A DNA stretch of 44,169 nt from Rhodospirillaceae bacterium. GTDB taxonomy: Bacteria; Pseudomonadota; Alphaproteobacteria; UBA6615. How positions within the stretch are numbered: position 1 is the first letter of the stretch; each line of letters starts with the position of its first letter. The stretch lies in NCBI GenBank assembly GCA_002724635.1, contig PBPM01000049.1, positions 1 to 44,169 of the forward strand. The letters are read 5' to 3'. The notes under the pieces were generated by a model that ran no database searches, had not been told where the DNA came from, and saw nothing but the letters and a program-made list of their open reading frames with translations. Shown here piece after piece: positions 32,974 to 40,904 of the stretch. A program made the translations under genes and the position numbers.

Positions 32974-33096
32974 ATACCGAAAAACCCAAAAAGCAGGACT
33001 GATCCACAAATATTATCAAATTTATGGCTATCGCTATCAGAATAAATAGTCGGTATTGATACTTATTCGGAATTAAATTTTTTGCTGACAAAGAAA

Positions 33097-34323
33097 ATGA
33101 ATAAATACACTTTGAAATGGCCTGGGACCGGTTTTCTTGTCGTAGGAGGTGTGGCCGTCGCAGGTACTATGGTCGGCCAGCTTGGTGCAACTTCGGCAGT
33201 AACATACGCCTCAAGCGGAAGTGGCGGCATTGAGACCGGCATCTTCCTGGGCTTGATGTTTTTATTTGCAGGAATTGCTTCGGCTAACGTTCATCGAATT
33301 GCTGCTCGTTGGGGACGAATGAGAGTCTTTACGATCGCGCAATTTGGCGTTGTTGCCTCATGGGCATCCGTTGGTGTCGTGGAGACCCTCACGGACGCAA
33401 GCATCGTCGTCTTATGGCTGGCCGCACCTGTTTTTGGTCTCTTCTCCGGCCTCACAGCAGTTCTGACGCCTTTCATAGCTCGCTCATATCTTTACCAGTC
33501 CAATATCACGGATTCCGTATCTCGACGTGGAGCCGTGGCCGGTGTGGCAGCTATGATCGGTGCATCATTTGGTGGCTTCCTCATCCACGAAACCGATCCA
33601 GGTGTTGGCATCTTTGCCAACGCCCTGCTGACTGTACCGTTGGCGATCTTTTTAATCCTAAGCCAGCCTCGCGCCGCTGATGAGGTCACAAAATCCCCGG
33701 CTCGCTCTGCCCGGGCTCTCTTGGGCGCACTCTGGTCCAACCCTCGATTACGTCAACTTGCTTTGTTAACCGCATCGGTGAATATCTTTATTGTTCCTTT
33801 CTTTAACATGGTCGTACCAATACTTAATGATCTCAAGCACTCACCTCTTCCTTCAGGCGCTGGTCTGATGATTGCCGGCATCGCGGGGGGCAGAATTCTC
33901 GTTCCCGTTTTCATAAGAAGGCTTCTTCGCTCGAACTCAGAGTTTGGAGGGGCGATATCGGCAACCATCCTAGGATCTGGGCTCATGCTTACTTTTGCAA
34001 TTAGTACAGTGCTTCCGGTGTCGGATTTTGATCTTGTGATCTGGACAATCATCGGCTTTGCCCTCGGCGCAAGTCGCTTCACTGCAAGGTCTTTATTAAC
34101 CGGTGCAGGAGCAAAATCCGATCCACAAGGTGACGAAATCTCCGGCGTCGCTGCGCTAGCCCTTGTTATTACTTTAACATTACCGATCGGGATGATGATT
34201 TGGGGCACCGCGATGGAATTCCTGTCGGCGCCAGTTACTGTGGCCACCGCCGCACTCGTAATGGCGATGGTATCGGTCGGGCTTGCCGGGCACTCAAGCA
34301 CGAATGTGGACGAGAATCAGTAG
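33097..34323 (+). CDS. MFS-type membrane transporter
   Basis: A 408-residue polytopic inner-membrane protein with about 10-12 hydrophobic helices. They include VVGGVAVAGTMVGQLGA, IFLGLMFLFAGIA, VLWLAAPVFGLFSGL, VAGVAAMIGASFGGFLI, the short loop motif RRGAVAG, a cytoplasmic middle loop near 205-225, and a second half including ALALVITLTLPIGMMIWG. Architecture fits the major facilitator superfamily; export of a small molecule is likely but the cargo is unknown. I prefer ATG 33097 to the TTG at 33082. Base composition is visibly more AT-rich and less codon-biased than the catabolic genes, suggesting acquisition. It is followed 90 bases later by the 61-residue ORF. Confidence 0.8.
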   Translation: MNKYTLKWPGTGFLVVGGVAVAGTMVGQLGATSAVTYASSGSGGIETGIFLGLMFLFAGIASANVHRIAARWGRMRVFTIAQFGVVASWASVGVVETLTDASIVVLWLAAPVFGLFSGLTAVLTPFIARSYLYQSNITDSVSRRGAVAGVAAMIGASFGGFLIHETDPGVGIFANALLTVPLAIFLILSQPRAADEVTKSPARSARALLGALWSNPRLRQLALLTASVNIFIVPFFNMVVPILNDLKHSPLPSGAGLMIAGIAGGRILVPVFIRRLLRSNSEFGGAISATILGSGLMLTFAISTVLPVSDFDLVIWTIIGFALGASRFTARSLLTGAGAKSDPQGDEISGVAALALVITLTLPIGMMIWGTAMEFLSAPVTVATAALVMAMVSVGLAGHSSTNVDENQ

Positions 34324-34413
34324 AAACTCGCAATAACAGAATTAAATAGTAGCCTCGAGCCACATATTAAAATACAGGCAAGCAAGCTCAGAAGACATTA
34401 GAGGAGAGAGAAT

Positions 34414-34599
34414 TTGAAGCGGGATGAACTAAAAAATCACTTCATGTTACAGGTGCAGCTTCGCGAACTTTGTGATGCAGCCGGAATTGAAAGACCGCTA
34501 TCGAAACGCGAAGTACAAATCGGCCTGCTCGCGCTTCAAGCAGACGCTATTATTAAGGACGATGAAGCCAGCGACGTGGACTTAGGCCTTTCTATATAA
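34414..34599 (+). CDS. small hypothetical protein, 61 residues
   Basis: TTG at 34414 is preceded at ideal spacing by GAGGAGAGAG, one of the best ribosome sites in the window, which decides for a real gene despite the rare start. The product is a soluble, probably helical 61-mer: MKRDELKNHFMLQVQLRELC, then AGIERPLSKREVQIGLLALQAD and an acidic end DDEASDVDLGLSI, with one Cys. No family is recognised. Same-strand position behind the MFS gene suggests a joint unit. It could be a small regulator, an adaptor, or a peptide precursor; the sequence does not decide. The 148 bases after it contain only a 16-codon ORF. Confidence 0.6.
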   Translation: MKRDELKNHFMLQVQLRELCDAAGIERPLSKREVQIGLLALQADAIIKDDEASDVDLGLSI

Positions 34600-34747
34600 A
34601 TGTATTCTGACTTTCTTGAGAGTGCTGGTGAGGAATCAGCCCTTGCATGAAGCCATTAGGGTGTTTGTACAAAGACATTGGAACATCTTGCGGCACTTCT
34701 AGACCACGGTGCCATTACTCTTAGCGTTATTCAGCATCCCCCGCCTC

Positions 34748-35488
34748 TCAGCCCGACTTGGTATCTGGCTGACTTGCGGCTTCATTGAACTCTTCAACGA
34801 ACTCAGCGGCCGGGTTGTAGCCAGCCTCATAGGCCTCGTTGATCCAGTAGATGCCGAGGGCTTCGTCTTCCTCTGTGGTGATCCCAAAGTAGTAAATCAG
34901 CCCAAGGGCAAACTGAGATGGCTCATGGCCTTGCGTCGCTGCGCGCTTGAATAGCGAGATCGCTTGCGTGTTCTCAGAGGAGGTAAAGGGGTTGTTGCCA
35001 CTCTCTTCGTTGAACAAAAGCCTAGCCAGTCGATAGAGAGCCTTGGGGTCATCGGCTTGAGCTGCCTTAAGCAACCATGAGAGTCCGCCGATGGCGTCTG
35101 CTTCGCCCAACTCTCCAGAAAGCAAAAGCTCGCCCAAGTTCACCTGCGCCTGAGTGACCCCTCTGTCTGCTGCGAAGAGGTATTCGGCCTTTGCACGTTC
35201 CATATCAACCTCGTAGCCGTATTTACCAAAGTGATAGTCGGTGGCGATGAAGAAGCTGGCCTTGGGGTGTCCGAGCCCTGCGGCTCCCTTGCAGACGTAT
35301 GTTCGCGATGCGTTGTAGTTGTCCTTTCGACAGGATGACTCGCCCATCAAATAGGTCAGGGCAAAGACCCCTGCGACCATCAATCCAAAGAGAACGGCTG
35401 CGGTTGCGAAAGAGAGGTAGGACAGCTTCAAAAGGGACTTGACGAAAGCTCTCACAGGAAACCTCCACAGTGACTCAAGAAGGCCCAT
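34748..35488 (-). CDS. membrane-anchored Sel1-repeat protein
   Basis: A 246-residue protein. One N-terminal membrane segment (about 22-46, LSYLSFATAAVLFGLMVAGVF) leads to a periplasmic or extracytoplasmic part with a Cys pair and four to five Sel1-like repeats (AGLGHPKASFFIATDYHFG, RGVTQAQVNLGELLLSGE, AQADDPKALYRLARLLFNEE, ATQGHEPSQFALGLIYYFG). Sel1 repeats mediate protein-protein contacts; no partner is evident. I start at ATG 35488 (MGLLESLW), with AAGG upstream, rather than the TTG at 35518. Base composition is intermediate, unlike the GC-rich core. It lies between the small-protein cassette and tRNA-Glu. Confidence 0.8.
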   Translation of the reverse strand: MGLLESLWRFPVRAFVKSLLKLSYLSFATAAVLFGLMVAGVFALTYLMGESSCRKDNYNASRTYVCKGAAGLGHPKASFFIATDYHFGKYGYEVDMERAKAEYLFAADRGVTQAQVNLGELLLSGELGEADAIGGLSWLLKAAQADDPKALYRLARLLFNEESGNNPFTSSENTQAISLFKRAATQGHEPSQFALGLIYYFGITTEEDEALGIYWINEAYEAGYNPAAEFVEEFNEAASQPDTKSG

Positions 35489-35757
35489 AGACACGCCTTG
35501 GGGCCATGTGGGCACCAAGGAGAGGTCCGGAGAACTACTGGGGGTCTTCGATGACGCTCCTGAGGCCTTGCAGGCACATGCGGCTCAGCGGGTCAGGGAT
35601 GGGGGATAATGTCCCGCTTCGACCCTGAAAATTTGGAGGGTTAAAGGGGCTTTGGAATGCTCAAAACTTGGCATTTTTTGGGCTAGGAGAATTCGACTAC
35701 TGCGGCACCGGTGTTGGCCCTCGATCACCAGACCGCTAAACCCAGTCGGCCAGAGCA

Positions 35758-35789
35758 AAAATTTATCGGGGATCCCGTTTATAAATTTT
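35758..35789 (-). terminator. hairpin downstream of tRNA-Glu, possible terminator
   Basis: An inverted repeat with 9-bp AT-rich arms (AAAATTTAT / ATAAATTTT) surrounding an inner CGGG/CCCG stem. On the minus strand it follows the tRNA-Glu 3' end by about 65 bases and runs into a T stretch. That suits a terminator of the tRNA transcript; a mobile-element end is an alternative. The rest of the 35519-35854 gap holds no gene I can support. Confidence 0.4.
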
Positions 35790-35854
35790 GGGACGTACAG
35801 GAGTTTTGCCCCCCCTATCCCGCATCCCGGGGCTTGAGGGGTGTTTACTAAAAT

Positions 35855-35930
35855 TGGCGTCCCCAACGGGGTTCGAACCCGTGTCTCCACCTTGAAAGGG
35901 TGGTGTCCTAGGCCTCTAGACGATGGGGAC
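35855..35930 (-). tRNA. tRNA-Glu (anticodon TTC)
   Basis: The minus strand gives a full cloverleaf: acceptor stem GTCCCCA / TGGGGAC, D-arm region TCGTCTAGAGGCCTAGGACA, anticodon stem CCACC / GGTGG with loop CTTTCAA (anticodon TTC), T-arm with GGTTCGAACCC, discriminator G and an encoded CCA (35857-35855). Without CCA the gene spans 35858-35930 (73 bases). It borders the AT-richer accessory stretch at 32.6-35.8 kb, and tRNA 3' ends are common integration sites, but I found no repeat of its 3' end within the window. Confidence 0.96.
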
Positions 35931-36068
35931 GCAGCAGCCGATATCCGACGCTGACGGATTACCCACTGGACACGGTTAAATCAAGCCCGCGCGTGGCGAT
36001 TTAGCGGATGCCCCCTTCACTGCGGGGGTGGCATCCAAACCCATTCTGCGTTTAGCCCGGCAACGACC

Positions 36069-36736
36069 ATGTCTACACCGTCCTTCAGCGAAGAAACCCG
36101 TCGCGCACATAGCAAACTCTGGCAGCCGGTGGTCGAACACCGTTTTGTCCAGGAGCTTGTAAACGACACTATCGACGATGCGGTCAATGCCCGCTACCTC
36201 ACCCTCGACTGCGACTTCATCAACAACCTGACCGGCGCGGTCGGCCATGCGGTCGCGATGGTGCCGGGGATGCCGGAGAAGACCTGGTTCGCCCAGTTCC
36301 CAAGCGTGCTTACCGACAAGGAGAACGACTATTTCCTGCGGAGCTTCTAGCGCCGTTTGGGCTCGACGCCTCCGACGTTCGACAACCCCTTGCAGCACCC
36401 GGTGCTAGACGGCTTCGCCGCGCTAATAGACCAACAGCGGTCTACGGTTACTCAGCTAGATATCTTCGCCGTGCTAGTGCCGGTTGAGTGGTTTACTTCA
36501 CTTGGGCGTCTGAGGCCGCTGCCAACGACACGCCGAAGCCTAAGCGGTTCTATCTTATGAAATGGATCGAGCTGCACACGCTGCCCGCATTCCGCGACTT
36601 CGTGGAATGGATGCGCGCGGAATTCGACCGCGAGGCGGCAGCAGTAGACGGGCCGGTGTGCGAACGCGCCGCCAAAGCCTTCGGCAACGCATTTAAACTC
36701 GAGGCGCGGTTTTTCGACGTGGCGTTCGAGGCCTAG
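36069..36736 (+). pseudogene. tenA: broken TenA-family (thiaminase II) gene
   Basis: From ATG 36069 the frame gives a TenA-like start (HSKLWQPVVEHRFVQELVNDT, DFINNLTGAVGHAVAMVP, ENDYFLRSF). It stops at TAG 36348-36350, where relatives have Glu. The same frame goes on (TFDNPLQHPVLDGF, IFAVLVPVEW). Near 36488 a single missing base shifts it into the frame of YFTWASEAAAND, KRFYLMKWIELH and FRDFVEWM, ending at TAG 36734-36736. TenA enzymes salvage thiamin pyrimidine (aminopyrimidine hydrolase). Total length (about 222 codons) is normal, so one nonsense change and one deletion are the only defects. It lies just upstream, convergent, of recJ. Confidence 0.8.
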
Positions 36737-36742
36737 CTGCCG

Positions 36743-38545
36743 TCAGGCAGCCGCCGCGTCATCGATAATCAGTTGCACGTCCTCGCGGCCCTGCCAGTTG
36801 TCCGGCCGGAGTTTGCCTGCAAGCCGGAGCGCGAGGCCGTCTGTCTGCAAAAGCGAATCGCCGATCGGCTCGCCCGTCGCGCGGAATGCGATCGCCTTGA
36901 GTCGGCCGCCATCGGCCCCCGACAAGAAGCACCGCACATGGCCTGCACCGACCACGTCGGCTTTGGCTACACGCACCGAGGGTAGCATGAAGCGCGGTTC
37001 GGCATTGCCCGCGCCGAAGGGTGCGAGGCGCTGCAGGGATTCGACGAAGTCTGGCTGTACCCCCTTCACCGCCACCGAACCGTCGATGCGCAGGGTCGGC
37101 ACCACGGCGTTCCGGGCCACGTCGTCGGCGACGCGCTCATCGAGGAAGCGCTTTATCTCGGCGAGTTTCGACCGTTCGACGGTCAGGCCCGCCGCCATCT
37201 TGTGGCCACCACCATTGACTAGCAGCCCCGCCTGACGCGCCGCGATGACAGCGCTACCGAGATCCACACCCTCGACCGAGCGGCCCGAGCCCTTGCCCAT
37301 GTCGCCTTCGAAGCCGATAACGAAGGCTGGGCGGTTGAAGCGTTCCTTGAGCCGTCCCGCGACGATGCCGATGACCCCCGCGTGCCAACCCTCGCCCGCG
37401 ACGACGATCAGAGCAGCGTCACCGGCGTCCGCCTCGGCCTGGGCCATGGCCTGTTCCAGGACCATGGCCTCAATCTCACGCCGCTCGTTGTTCCATTCAT
37501 CCAGCCGTCGGGCAAGCTCGGCGGCTTGGCTCGGGTCCTGCGTCATCAGGAGCCGGGCGCCAATGGGCGCCTCGCCTACGCGCCCACCCGCGTTGACCCG
37601 GGGGCCGAGCAGGAAGCCGGCATGATACTCGGTCAGGCGGGAATCCACCCGGGCCACATCGGCGAGCGCGACCAACCCGGGGTTACGGCGCTTCGCCATG
37701 ACCTTGAGTCCTTGGGCAACGAAGGCACGGTTGAGCCCAACCAGCGGGACCACGTCACACACGGTGCCAAGCGCTACGAGGTCAAGCAACCCGAGCAGAT
37801 CAGGCTCCTTGCGTCCAGATTTTTCATACCAGCCCTGGATGCGAAGCATCCGGTTAGTGGCGATGGCGAACAGGAAGGAAACGCCAACCGCGGCGAGCGT
37901 GCCGAGACCGCTCGTGTCGTCCAGCCGGTTCGGGTTGATCACCGAGACCGCGCGCGGCAGGGCGGGTTCAGCGACGTGGTGATCGACGACGATGACATCG
38001 AGCCCGGCTTCGCCTGCCGTCTCCAACGAATCGAAGGCCGTGGTGCCACAATCAACAGTGATCACTAGGCCGATACCCTCGGCGCGCAGCCGCAGCATGG
38101 CGGGGCTGGTCGGCCCGTAGCCCTCCTTCATGCGGTCGGGGATATAGACGCGGGCCGGTACTCCAATGGCAGAGAGGAACCGCGCGAGCAGCGCCGAAGA
38201 TGTCGCGCCATCCACATCGTAGTCGCCGAAGATGCCGATCACCTCGCCATCAACGACCGCGCGCACGAGGCGAGCCGCGGCCTCGTCCATACCGGCGAGG
38301 ACCGACGGGTCGGGCAGCGCATCACGGAGCGTGGGATCGAGGAAAGCCTCGGCCGCGTCGAGGCCGATCCCGCGGGCGGCCATGACCCTGCCCACCACCT
38401 CCGGCAGGCCGAGGCGCTGGGCGAGCGCGAGGCCAGCCCGGTCGTCTGCGCCGCGCATGACCCAGCAGCGGCCGGTGACCGATCTCGGGACGAGGACGTT
38501 CCCCTCAGACGTCGCGCTCCAAACCGGATCTACGGCCGCGTTCAT
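36743..38545 (-). CDS. recJ: single-stranded-DNA-specific exonuclease RecJ
   Basis: A complete 600-residue 5'-3' ssDNA exonuclease used in recombination and mismatch repair. The DHH phosphoesterase motifs are IFGDYDVDGATSSALL, TVDCGTT, VVDHHVAEP and TVCDVVPL, followed by the DHHA1 domain with EGWHAGVIGIVAGRLKERFNRP, GSGRSVEGVDL and NGGGHKMAAG, and the C-terminal OB fold (FGAGNAEPRFMLP). It starts with ATG 38545, 18 bases after glpX's stop, as the last gene of the aminotransferase-hom-glpX-recJ operon. The stop lies 6 bases from the convergent broken tenA. Confidence 0.96.
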   Translation of the reverse strand: MNAAVDPVWSATSEGNVLVPRSVTGRCWVMRGADDRAGLALAQRLGLPEVVGRVMAARGIGLDAAEAFLDPTLRDALPDPSVLAGMDEAAARLVRAVVDGEVIGIFGDYDVDGATSSALLARFLSAIGVPARVYIPDRMKEGYGPTSPAMLRLRAEGIGLVITVDCGTTAFDSLETAGEAGLDVIVVDHHVAEPALPRAVSVINPNRLDDTSGLGTLAAVGVSFLFAIATNRMLRIQGWYEKSGRKEPDLLGLLDLVALGTVCDVVPLVGLNRAFVAQGLKVMAKRRNPGLVALADVARVDSRLTEYHAGFLLGPRVNAGGRVGEAPIGARLLMTQDPSQAAELARRLDEWNNERREIEAMVLEQAMAQAEADAGDAALIVVAGEGWHAGVIGIVAGRLKERFNRPAFVIGFEGDMGKGSGRSVEGVDLGSAVIAARQAGLLVNGGGHKMAAGLTVERSKLAEIKRFLDERVADDVARNAVVPTLRIDGSVAVKGVQPDFVESLQRLAPFGAGNAEPRFMLPSVRVAKADVVGAGHVRCFLSGADGGRLKAIAFRATGEPIGDSLLQTDGLALRLAGKLRPDNWQGREDVQLIIDDAAAA

Positions 38546-38563
38546 GCCTCACTCATCTGCGGG

Positions 38564-39547
38564 TCAGTCGTTCCAGCCGGGCTTGCGGTCGAAATTGTGC
38601 CGTGTGATGACCTCACGCACGGTCCCGGTGACAGAGCGCATGACGATAGAGTGGGTCTCCGCCCCGCCACGGAACTTGCGCACGCCCTTGAGCATAGACC
38701 CGTCGGTTACCCCAGTAGCGCAGAAGATCACGTCACCGGAGGCCAGATCGTCGCGGCTGTAGACTCGGTCAAGGTCCTCGATGCCGAGCTTGCGCGCGCG
38801 GCCGATTTCGTCGTCGTTGCGAAACAAGAGCTTGCCCTGAATCTGGCCGCCGATGCTCTGGAGCGCCGCCGCTGCCAGCACGCCCTCCGGAGCGCCGCCA
38901 CTGCCCAAATACATATCGATCCCGCTGTCGGAATCGGAGGTGGACATGACGCCGAAGATATCGCCGTCGGAGATCAGGAAGATGCGGGCACCCGCAGCCC
39001 GCACACACGCGATAAGTTCTTCATGGCGCGGCCGGTCGAGTATGCAGACCGTAAGGTCGCCGATGTCGCGCCCGGTCTCCCTAGCTAGCTTCGCTAGATT
39101 ATCGGCTGGCGCGGCATCGATGTCGATAATCCCGTCCGGGTAGCCGCCGCCGATAGCTATCTTCTCCATGTAGACGTCGGGTGCATTCAGGAAGTCTCCG
39201 TCAGGCGCGAGCGCCAGCACCGCCATTGCGTTCTCGTTGGCCTTGGCGGTGATCGTAGTACCCTCGAGCGGATCAAGCGCGATATCGATCTTCGGCCCGC
39301 CGGCCCCCACTTTCTCGCCGATATAGAGCATCGGCGCCTCGTCGCGCTCGCCCTCGCCTATCACCACGGTGCCGTTGATTTTAAGCCTATTGAGTGCCGT
39401 GCGCATGGCGTCGACCGCAGCGGCGTCCGCCTCGCGCTCGTCGCCGCGTCCTACCCATCGCTCGGCGGCGATCGCCGCCGCCTCCGTGACACGTACGGCC
39501 TCGATCGCCATATTGCGGTCCATCACCGCCTCTAGTTGGCTGGCCAT
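38564..39547 (-). CDS. glpX: class II fructose-1,6-bisphosphatase (GlpX)
   Basis: A 327-residue GlpX-type phosphatase that makes fructose-6-phosphate in gluconeogenesis. Characteristic segments are AAERWVGRGDEREADAAAVDAMR, VVIGEGERDEAPMLYIGEKVG, the metal-binding DPLEGTT, AIGGGYPDGIIDIDA, GDIFGVMSTSDSDSGIDMYLGSGGAPEGVLAAAAL and FCATGVTDGSMLKGV. Some alphaproteobacterial members also act on sedoheptulose-1,7-bisphosphate. It starts with ATG 39547, 49 bases after hom, in the hom-glpX-recJ order typical of Rhodospirillales-like genomes. Confidence 0.96.
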   Translation of the reverse strand: MASQLEAVMDRNMAIEAVRVTEAAAIAAERWVGRGDEREADAAAVDAMRTALNRLKINGTVVIGEGERDEAPMLYIGEKVGAGGPKIDIALDPLEGTTITAKANENAMAVLALAPDGDFLNAPDVYMEKIAIGGGYPDGIIDIDAAPADNLAKLARETGRDIGDLTVCILDRPRHEELIACVRAAGARIFLISDGDIFGVMSTSDSDSGIDMYLGSGGAPEGVLAAAALQSIGGQIQGKLLFRNDDEIGRARKLGIEDLDRVYSRDDLASGDVIFCATGVTDGSMLKGVRKFRGGAETHSIVMRSVTGTVREVITRHNFDRKPGWND

Positions 39548-39596
39548 GAAACTCCCCTTTAAATTCTAAGCTTTAACGACGGTCATCCAATGTTAT

Positions 39597-40892
39597 TTAG
39601 TTCAATGGTTCGATTCTGATCATTGTCGGCTGTTGGACTACAGAATCCAATGCCTCGATTCGCTCAAGCGTGCGGCGCATCGCAGCCTCCTCACACACAT
39701 GGGTGTTGAGCACGACCGGCACCGCTTCAGTCTCGGATCGTGCGCGCTGCAGCATAGATCCAATCGAGATCGCCTCGTCGCGGAAGACCGCCGTGATGTT
39801 GGCGATCACGCCCGGCTCGTCGCGAACCATCAGACGGATGTAATAGGCGCCGCGATGCCGCTCTATCGGCACGGCCGCTGTATCGGCAAGTGCCCCGACC
39901 GGCACACCGAAGGTCGCGACCGCAAAGCCGCGCGCCACGTCGACGATGTCGGCGACTACCGCCGACGCGGTTGGACCGGCACCAGCCCCCCGCCCCTCAT
40001 ACATGGTGTCGTCGACGAAATCGCCATGGGCGACGACCGCGTTATAAGCATCCTCGACATGGGCGATGGGCTTGTCCTTGCTAACCATGCAGGGAAACAC
40101 CCTCTGCTCGAGGCCATGCTCGGTCATCCGGGCACTGCCAAGGAGCTTGATGCGAAAGCCGAACTCCTCGGCATAGTCTATGTCCTCGAGTGCGATCCGG
40201 CGGATACCCTCGGTGTAGACGCCTGCGAAGTCGACCCGGGTACCGAAGGCCAAGCTTGCGAGTAGTGCCAGCTTGTGGGCCGCGTCGATACCATCTACGT
40301 CGACGCCCGGCTCCGCCTCCGCATAGCCGAGATTCTGCGCCTCGGCCAGTACCGTCTCGAAGGACAGCCGGTTCTCGCGCATCTCGGTCAGGATGTAGTT
40401 ACAGGTTCCGTTGAGGATTCCGTAAACCCGGGTCACACGGTTACCAGTAAGCCCCTCGCGCAGCGCCTTGACGATGGGAATGCCGCCGGCGATGGCGGCC
40501 TCGTAGTTGAGCGACACCCCGGCCGTCTCCGCCGCCGACGCCAGTGCATCGCCATGTATGGCCAGCAGCGCCTTGTTCGCGGTCACCACATGCCGCCCCG
40601 CGGAAATGGCCGCGTCGCACACGGCCTTGGCGGGCCCGGCCTCGCCGCCGATCAGCTCCAATACTAGATCGACATCGGCCTCGCGCGCCATGGCGACCGG
40701 GTCGTCATACCAATCATAGGCATCGAGGCTGACGCCCCTCTCCTTAGCACGGTTTTTCGCCGATACTGCCACGATATCGACGGGCCGGCCGCCACGCCGG
40801 GCGATCAGCTCGCGATGCTCGGTCAGGACCGACACCGTGCCGGCGCCGACCGTGCCCAGCCCCGCAATCGCAACACGTAATGCAGTAGACAT
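39597..40892 (-). CDS. hom: homoserine dehydrogenase
   Basis: A 431-residue NAD(P)-dependent enzyme reducing aspartate semialdehyde to homoserine, the branch to threonine and methionine. It has the Rossmann site IAGLGTVGAGTVSVL, VVTANKALLAIHG, the catalytic-domain segments YEAAIAGGIPIVKALREGL, GILNGTCNYILTEM and GIDAAHKLALLASLAFGT (active-site Lys/Asp region), and a C-terminal ACT domain (MVRDEPGVIANITAVFRDE), which points to feedback control by threonine. It starts with ATG 40892, 12 bases after the aminotransferase, so the two are co-transcribed. Confidence 0.97.
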   Translation of the reverse strand: MSTALRVAIAGLGTVGAGTVSVLTEHRELIARRGGRPVDIVAVSAKNRAKERGVSLDAYDWYDDPVAMAREADVDLVLELIGGEAGPAKAVCDAAISAGRHVVTANKALLAIHGDALASAAETAGVSLNYEAAIAGGIPIVKALREGLTGNRVTRVYGILNGTCNYILTEMRENRLSFETVLAEAQNLGYAEAEPGVDVDGIDAAHKLALLASLAFGTRVDFAGVYTEGIRRIALEDIDYAEEFGFRIKLLGSARMTEHGLEQRVFPCMVSKDKPIAHVEDAYNAVVAHGDFVDDTMYEGRGAGAGPTASAVVADIVDVARGFAVATFGVPVGALADTAAVPIERHRGAYYIRLMVRDEPGVIANITAVFRDEAISIGSMLQRARSETEAVPVVLNTHVCEEAAMRRTLERIEALDSVVQQPTMIRIEPLN

Positions 40893-40904
40893 ATCGGGCC
40901 TCGG

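Noticed and set aside
32867..33091. 74-codon hydrophobic minus ORF before the MFS gene
   Set aside because: No ribosome site, overlaps the leader region of the transporter, and hydrophobicity reflects A/T-rich sequence.
35680..35760. Possible second, degenerate tRNA near tRNA-Glu
   Set aside because: A TCGAATTC-like T-loop and weak acceptor pairing are present, but no anticodon arm can be folded.
35585..35890. 101-codon minus ORF
   Set aside because: It starts inside tRNA-Glu and has no ribosome site; an artefact of the tRNA and its downstream region.
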